Source: Ursus arctos (lineage: Eukaryota; Chordata; Mammalia; Carnivora; Ursidae). Taken from it: DNA of 64,000 bases. Position 1 is the first letter of the stretch. Each line of letters opens with the position of its first letter. Location of the stretch: NCBI RefSeq assembly GCF_023065955.2, contig NW_026622930.1:16097449-16161448 (forward strand), given 5' to 3'. The notes below the pieces were generated by a model that was not told the DNA's origin, did not search any database, and saw only the letters and a program-made list of their open reading frames with translations. Position numbers and translations under genes: made by a program. This document shows positions 58,811 through 64,000 of the stretch, piece by piece.

Positions 58811-59059
58811 TCTAGACAATGTGGTAAATTCTTATGTTGGAAAGATGATTAAATATTACTTTCCAAATGTTAAGTAATTAAAATGAAAAAATATGGGTTT
58901 GCAGATACTTTTAATTATCTAGCTAGTAACATTATACTATATATTATACTACAAAATTTCGAAAATAAGCATTAATTGCTTTAATTGTAAGCATAAATAA
59001 AAGATTCAAATACAATTAAATAAATTAAAATGCCAACAATAGAATGGAAAGCAAAAGAT
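58811..59059. other. Unassigned AT-rich sequence
   Basis: Very AT-rich; possibly more L1ME. Confidence 0.35.
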
Positions 59060-59700
59060 TTGTATTTTACTGGATAAGGCTCACATTCAAAATGATAAAA
59101 ACAATATCAGGACCCAACTAGAGAAATGAGGAAATGATATGAACTGCTATTTCAAAAAAGAGGGTCAATATGATGATTAAGTAATCATTTAAAACATCAC
59201 ATTGAAAATTACATATATAATTCAAAAAATTCATTTCCTATTAAGTCTGGCATATGACTGGTGGTCAAAAATCATTCCTGTTATTGTTTTTAGTAGGCTA
59301 CAGAATGAGAATAAATTAGAAAGGTTAAAAAAAAAAGGAACCAATGCAATGTTGGTGAGTATGCAGTGTGAACAGAACTTTCTCATGCACTTCTGGGAGT
59401 ATAAACTTCTAAAATATTTATAGACTTTGATCTAGTGATCTGGTTCTGGCAAATGATTCTATGAACATAATGAAAGCATGGGGTAATTACCAAAAATGTT
59501 GATAAATGTATATGTACATAAACTCACCATAATCTTATTCATAATAGTCAGAAAATAGATAAAACACAAAAAGCTAAACACTATTAAATTAGTCACATAA
59601 ATTATAGATTATACATAAAATGAACTGTCATGGAACCGGTGATAAGTATGTTTATAAAATACTTTAATTACATGGAAATGCTTATTCAATAGTATTGTAT
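59060..59700 (+). mobile_element. Old L1ME-like element, ORF2 end
   Basis: Sense relic: 'agagaaatgaggaaatgatatgaac', 'caatgttggtgagtatgcagtgtga', 'tctcatgcacttctgggagtataaac', 'tagactttgatctagtgatctgg', 'cttattcataatagtcagaaaa', 'gaactgtcatggaacc'. ORF2 3' order. Confidence 0.65.
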
Positions 59701-59834
59701 TTATAATTAAATGAGCTATAATGATCCTAACTACAGAAATACTAAAAAAAATGAAAAAAATGATCTCTAAAAAGGGTCATCTAAGACTTGTTTTTTGACA
59801 CTTAGTTACAGTTTAAAATATGCAAAAATTGTTT

Positions 59835-60075
59835 TCCAGATTAATTGGGGGTAAGGCATTTAAGGAAGTTGAAAGACCATATGCAAGATTAGGAAGCCTT
59901 ATTTGCAGGACCCGGAAGTTCAATAAAGCGTGAAGCATCCATTCCATGATGGGGCTAATAGGTAGATAGGATCCTCATCATAAAAGACCATGCGTGTTAT
60001 GTTAAGGAATTTGAATTTTATCTTCCGTGTTAGGAGCAAAAGAAAGAATTTTCCCAGAGAAAATGATGACCTAAG
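59835..60075 (-). mobile_element. Ancient L2-like LINE relic
   Basis: Antisense: 'gaccatatgcaagattaggaagcc', 'ccatgatggggctaataggtagatagg', 'catgcgtgttatgttaaggaatttgaattttatc', 'gagaaaatgatgacctaagatctgc'. Confidence 0.5.
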
Positions 60076-60114
60076 ATCTGCATTATATAATAACATTTAG
60101 AAAAGTAACAATAA

Positions 60115-60240
60115 CATCAACCAACATTTATTGGGGGCTCACTTTGTACCAGACCCTGTGCTGACTGCTTTACATGTATCATTTCATTCACGCCTTGCAA
60201 CTTCTGCTTTGACATAGACATACTATCTGAAAATGAGGGT
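60115..60240 (-). mobile_element. MIR
   Basis: Antisense: 'aacatttattgggggctcact', 'accagaccctgtgctgactgc', 'catgtatcatttcattcacgcc', 'ctgaaaatgaggg'. Confidence 0.65.
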
Positions 60241-60719
60241 ATTTTAAATAGATGCTAAAGGAAATATTTTCCTTAAAGTAAGTCCACATTCCAGAGGCAT
60301 AATATATAGCACACAGAGGAGCTAGGAGGAACAAAAAGAAAAAGACAATTTGAAATCTGAACAAATAAGAATCACTAAACCATCAAAAGCAAATAAAGTA
60401 GAGGCTACTGGAAAGGGTTTTTGGAGACTGTGGTATCAAGAAGAACACTCTAACCATAAGATCTGCAAACGTCAGGCAAGAAGAAAATTTCTTTTATAGG
60501 GAGGGGTAAAGAAGGCTAGGAAGAATGTTGCATGGGGGAGAGGGATGTCAAGGAATTCTTTTCACTGAGGTCACCCAACTGTCCCTAGAGACCCTTAACG
60601 AGGGGCTGTATGCTGCCTCAGGGAAGCGTTAGTCCTGCCGAATGTTCTATCCCGGCACACGTGCGTAGTGTGGCAGACAAATGGTACAGTGATAGTCTAT
60701 GACACCTGAGATGCAGTAT
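60241..60719. other. Unassigned sequence
   Basis: Contains a CpG-bearing stretch near 60590-60665 but no recognised element. Confidence 0.4.
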
Positions 60720-61265
60720 CATCTCCTGCCCAAATCTTTACCTCCACTCTGTGCCCACCACCAAAACTTTTGTTGACATTCCCAATAACTCTTTCCTGGA
60801 CTACTGCAAAACCTTGTTATCTAGTCTCTTTGTTGCCTGTCTGCCCCATATCTGGTCCTTGATTCTTAAACAAGAAATCTGATGGTGTCATTTCTATGCT
60901 TTACAACTACTGTGGATACTCTACCACTTAGGACCGGGACCACTTCACCTTCTCATCTGATGCTTGGCTTTTATTCTTAAGCAAATGGAATATGCCAACC
61001 GAACAAGTCACCTTCCTATTTAATACTACTATTAGTTTTTAAAAATGCTTAAGCCTCAAGTGTCCTCCATCTACCTATATCTATGTCTCTATTCATTGAG
61101 TATTCCCATACCATCTCTTTTGTGAAACCTATAGCAACCTCCCCGACAGGACATAGATGTTTCTTTCTACTACGCTCATCATACCTTCTTGTGGGTTCCC
61201 ATTATTTTGTAGTACCCATCCTACATTAATTACTGAATAACTATTTGATAAATGAATGAATGTGT
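60720..61265 (+). mobile_element. L2-like LINE 3' region
   Basis: Sense: 'ctggactactgcaaaaccttg', 'gaaatctgatggtgtcatttc', 'caagtcaccttcctatttaa', and the terminal 'tgataaatgaatgaatg'. It joins the internal motif seen at 5690-6232 to a typical L2 tail, supporting the L2 assignment. Confidence 0.6.
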
Positions 61266-61838
61266 TCTTTCTAGCTCTCTCTTTCACTCTTTCCACAGAG
61301 TTTTGCCTCTGGGTATGTATCTGTGTCTTTCATCCTCTCTTTCATATTTGAGTTTCTTCTCCATGTTTTCATAGATTCTCTTTCCAGTTATCAACCTGGC
61401 ATCATTGTTTCATGGAGGCCTCATGCGGAAAGCATGGAGGAGATTGGATGAGTATGTTGGTGTTGCTATACCTCTCACACTCTTTTAGGCAGCACTACCT
61501 TAGAATATGTAAGCTCTTATATGGATTCAAAATTATTCAAAAGCATGGGCAGCAAGGCATGGCGAACTAGTAAGGTAGACAGATGGATGGCTTCAGTGAA
61601 ATGTACTAAAATATTTCTTCTGCAATAAAATTCTACAATAAATCAACAGTAGAAAGTTTAAGAGGTTTTATTATACTAAGGGGCATAAAAGATGAAATCG
61701 ACATTGCATTTCTTCCTATCCCATTGGACAAAATAACCTTTCAAGTGTTTCACTCTAACTGAACTAGCCAGGTTAAACCTGAGAGACCCTCCTTTAAAAT
61801 ATATTTATATTTTTAAAGAAGTATGGAACTAACTACCA
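61266..61838. other. Unassigned sequence
   Basis: No recognised element. Confidence 0.4.
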
Positions 61839-61854
61839 ATTAAGTAGATTTTTT

Positions 61855-62046
61855 TTAAAGATTTTATTTTTTATTTATTTGACAGAGACAGCCAGCGAGA
61901 GAGGGAACACAAGCAGGGGGAGTGGGAGAGGAAAAAGCAGGCTCCTAGCGGAGGAGCCTGATGTGGGGCTCGATCCCAGAACGCCGGGATCACGCCCTGA
62001 GCCAAAGGCAGACGCTTAACGACTGTGCCACCCAGGCGCCCCCCCC
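61855..62046 (-). mobile_element. Young Can-SINE
   Basis: Antisense SINE: 'aaagattttattttttattta', 'gacagccagcgagagaggga', 'gatcacgccctgagcc', head 'gtgccacccaggcgcccc'. Duplication of 16 bp with two mismatches at 61839-61854 and 62047-62062 ('aa-taa-tagattttt'). Confidence 0.96.
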
Positions 62047-62062
62047 AACTAAATAGATTTTT

Positions 62063-62471
62063 AAATGGAAAATGACACAGAAGGAGGAGTTTCATCATGA
62101 AGCATTACCTCCTGAAAAACTATTTCTAAGATGTAGGCTTATATGCAAATGGGAATTGATAGCCTTGTCTGTACTCAGATTTGATTTGACAATTTTACAA
62201 GTGACTCTTTGCAGCTTTCTGTTTCAGTTGTTATAGTCTGACAACCAAGGGTTTAAAAAATCAGGGCCTTCCATAACATAAATTGTTTAAAAAGATGTGA
62301 AGGTCTTGGAATAAAGCTTTCACCATTCAAAAAAGTTTTGGAAAGAATGAAATAAATAGATGAAGGTTCATTTCTAGAAATCAGAGGACATATGGTTTGA
62401 GCTCTGGCTTACAAACCAAGGGCTCTGGGAAGCTAATTATGTAATTTCACACACATACTAAATATTCCAAT
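62063..62471. other. Unassigned sequence
   Basis: Nothing recognised between the two SINEs. Confidence 0.4.
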
Positions 62472-62676
62472 TTTTTAAAGATTTTATTTATTTATTTGAG
62501 AGAGAGAGTGAACGAGAGAAAGAGAGATAGAAGGAGCAGGGAGAGGGGCAGAGGAAGAGGGAGAAGCAGACTCCCCTCTACGTGGGGAACCCAACGTGCG
62601 GCTTGATCCCAGGGCTCTGGATCATGACCTGAGCCAAAGGCAGACGCTTAACCCACTGAGCCACCCAGGTGTCCCT
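62472..62676 (-). mobile_element. Can-SINE
   Basis: Antisense SINE: 'ttttttaaagattttatttatt', GA-rich body with 'gagagggg', 'ggatcatgacctgagcc', head 'gagccacccaggtgtccc'. Flanks 'taaatattccaatt' and 'taaaattcctatt' are a decayed duplication. Confidence 0.92.
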
Positions 62677-62859
62677 AAAATTCCTATTCTTGAAAGTCTT
62701 TATCTCCAAAAGGAAAGATTTGGATAAAGTTGTTCCTGATGATTTTTTTTTCTCTCTAGCCCATGTGATATTTAGGGTGTTCTTCAAAAAGGAGCAGTTC
62801 CTCAATACAGCATTTTCGGATTACTTATTTCATGAAATCAAAGAGTGTCTTAGAGATGG
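62677..62859. other. Unassigned sequence
   Basis: Nothing recognised. Confidence 0.35.
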
Positions 62860-63000
62860 AAGGCATCTTCTCACTTTGAGTTTGAGGAAATGGAAGTCCA
62901 CGGTGGTTAGAATGACCCTCAGTTCAGGTCTCAGTCACTGGCAGTGTTAGAACCCGAGTCCCCTGCTCTCAACACTAATGTTCCATTCCCTTCCACAAGC
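62860..63000 (-). mobile_element. MIR-like relic
   Basis: Antisense: 'ctttgagtttgaggaaatggaagtcc', 'cactggcagtgttagaacccgagtcccc', 'caacactaatgttccattccc'. Confidence 0.5.
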
Positions 63001-63819
63001 TGTACTCCCTTTATTCTGACTAAGAAACTAAAATGGGAATGTTAATTTTTTGCAATGTCTTTGTTCTGTTTTAACAATTCGTATTCCCATATGCAAATGA
63101 TTCTACAGTAACAGTTCCATAAAGCCATATGAATCACACTTTGTGTGCGTGTATTTGCAAATATGTCTATTTGCCCTTTTTCGTATGTGTAAATATAACT
63201 TATATTGGAGAGAAAAAATGCATGATGAAATCATTAGCTTCTGAAGTAGATATAGTAACTGAGTTCCAGTGATATGGAGAAAAGGAAAAAAAACCCCAAT
63301 AACAGCATTAATAACTAAGTGAACATATCCCTTTAAATGGGCACGATACATATAGACACATCATTAGTCAAGTCCTTATTGTGTTTCTTGGGGATGAAAT
63401 CAGTGAAGAAAATTTTGGTATCAGGGTCATTTGAAGCTTTGATTCCTTGCCTTTTTTTTTTCCCCTTGTCTGACAGCTTACGGATTGTTGCTAATGTTTA
63501 TTGAACATATGCTGAACTGTTACATTCTATTTGAGATTCAGAAGGATATGGTCATTCAGGGGTGAACATGCGTTCCTGGGATCTTTTCTTTGCAGCATGG
63601 TATATAATCATTATTAGCATTGTTAGAAAAGAGTAGTGATCAGGTAAAGGTACCCCATTTAAAGAAACATGTTCTTTCTTTTATGAGTCTTAGAAAAGGC
63701 AAGATACTAAGGTTCTGTAAGATCTCTTATTACAGTGTAGCTGATCCTATCCATTGCTGCTTGCTGAGAATTATTCTGCTCAAAGCAGTCAACGTGAGCA
63801 GAATTTATTCATTAATGTA
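63001..63819. other. Unassigned sequence
   Basis: No recognised element; ordinary intergenic DNA. Confidence 0.4.
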
Positions 63820-63960
63820 TTGAACAACTCAACAAATATTTATTGAGTTCCTTCAGCTCCTTCATGCTGGGAATAAAGTAGTGAAGAAAACAGACAATTC
63901 CCCACTCCCATGGGTTTACATTTTAGTAGGGGGAAAAGTACAGCAAATAAACAATTAAAA
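63820..63960 (-). mobile_element. L2 3' end
   Basis: Antisense L2: 'caactcaacaaatatttattgagttcc', 'tgctgggaataaagtagtgaagaaaacagac', 'cccatgggtttacattttagtaggggg'. Confidence 0.7.
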
Positions 63961-63984
63961 AAAAAAAGTCAAGTAGGTTAGGTG

Positions 63985-64000
63985 GTTGTATTAGTCAGGG
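63985..64000 (-). mobile_element. Possible start of antisense MLT2B-like LTR
   Basis: The terminal 'gtattagtcaggg' is how antisense MLT2B-like LTRs commonly begin. The element, if present, lies beyond the window. Sixteen bases give weak support. Confidence 0.3.

Overview
This window looks like intergenic DNA from a carnivoran mammal, most likely a bear or close arctoid relative. The main evidence is at least eighteen copies of the carnivore tRNA-Lys-derived SINE (Can-SINE/SINEC). Its youngest copies (10854-11058, 11507-11712, 61855-62046, 45765-45956) have the 'ggcgcctgggtggc' head, a CT-rich body and an AAATAAAT-type tail of the form I associate with ursids. Carnivore L1 3' ends (1-634, 34071-34436, 39466-40301) and older eutherian repeats (MLT1, MLT2B-like, L1M, L2, MIR, hAT and Tigger-like) agree with this. 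The species call is inference; the SINE family is seen directly.

I found no functional protein-coding gene and no exon with splice signals and a conserved protein signature. The longest stop-free stretches are short (about 115 codons at most) and usually run through SINE, L1 or simple repeat. The one recognisable gene-derived sequence is a processed pseudogene of TMEM256 at 43458-43875, with frameshifts, a lost start codon, a degenerate A-tail and a target-site duplication.

Layout: 1-3750 holds an antisense L1 end, an MLT1 LTR and a sense L1M interrupted by a SINE. 4530-6560 is an ancient L2-like LINE split by a SINE. 6600-8130 is repeat-poor and a candidate conserved noncoding element. 8150-15420 is rich in SINEs, with one MLT1, MIR and L2. 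15420-25350 is mostly unassigned DNA with scattered SINE, L2 and MIR. 25870-28725 is a long antisense L1M broken by a Tigger-like segment. 28870-34060 holds MIR, L2, MLT1 and an LTR-like fragment. 34059-34448 is a compound L1 insertion with two tandem 3' ends. 34690-43440 is mainly unassigned, with L1, microsatellites and a second candidate conserved block. 43458-46140 carries the TMEM256 retrocopy, an L1ME and an ERVL-type LTR. 46140-55330 is mostly unassigned, with a third candidate conserved block near 51480-52160. 55344-56695 has a SINE and two head-to-head L1M copies. 57300-64000 is L2, MIR, L1ME and SINE material.

There is no CRISPR array, operon, toxin system or other prokaryote-like cassette. 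Repeat family names come from pattern memory, not a database search; boundaries without a target-site duplication are approximate to some tens of bases.
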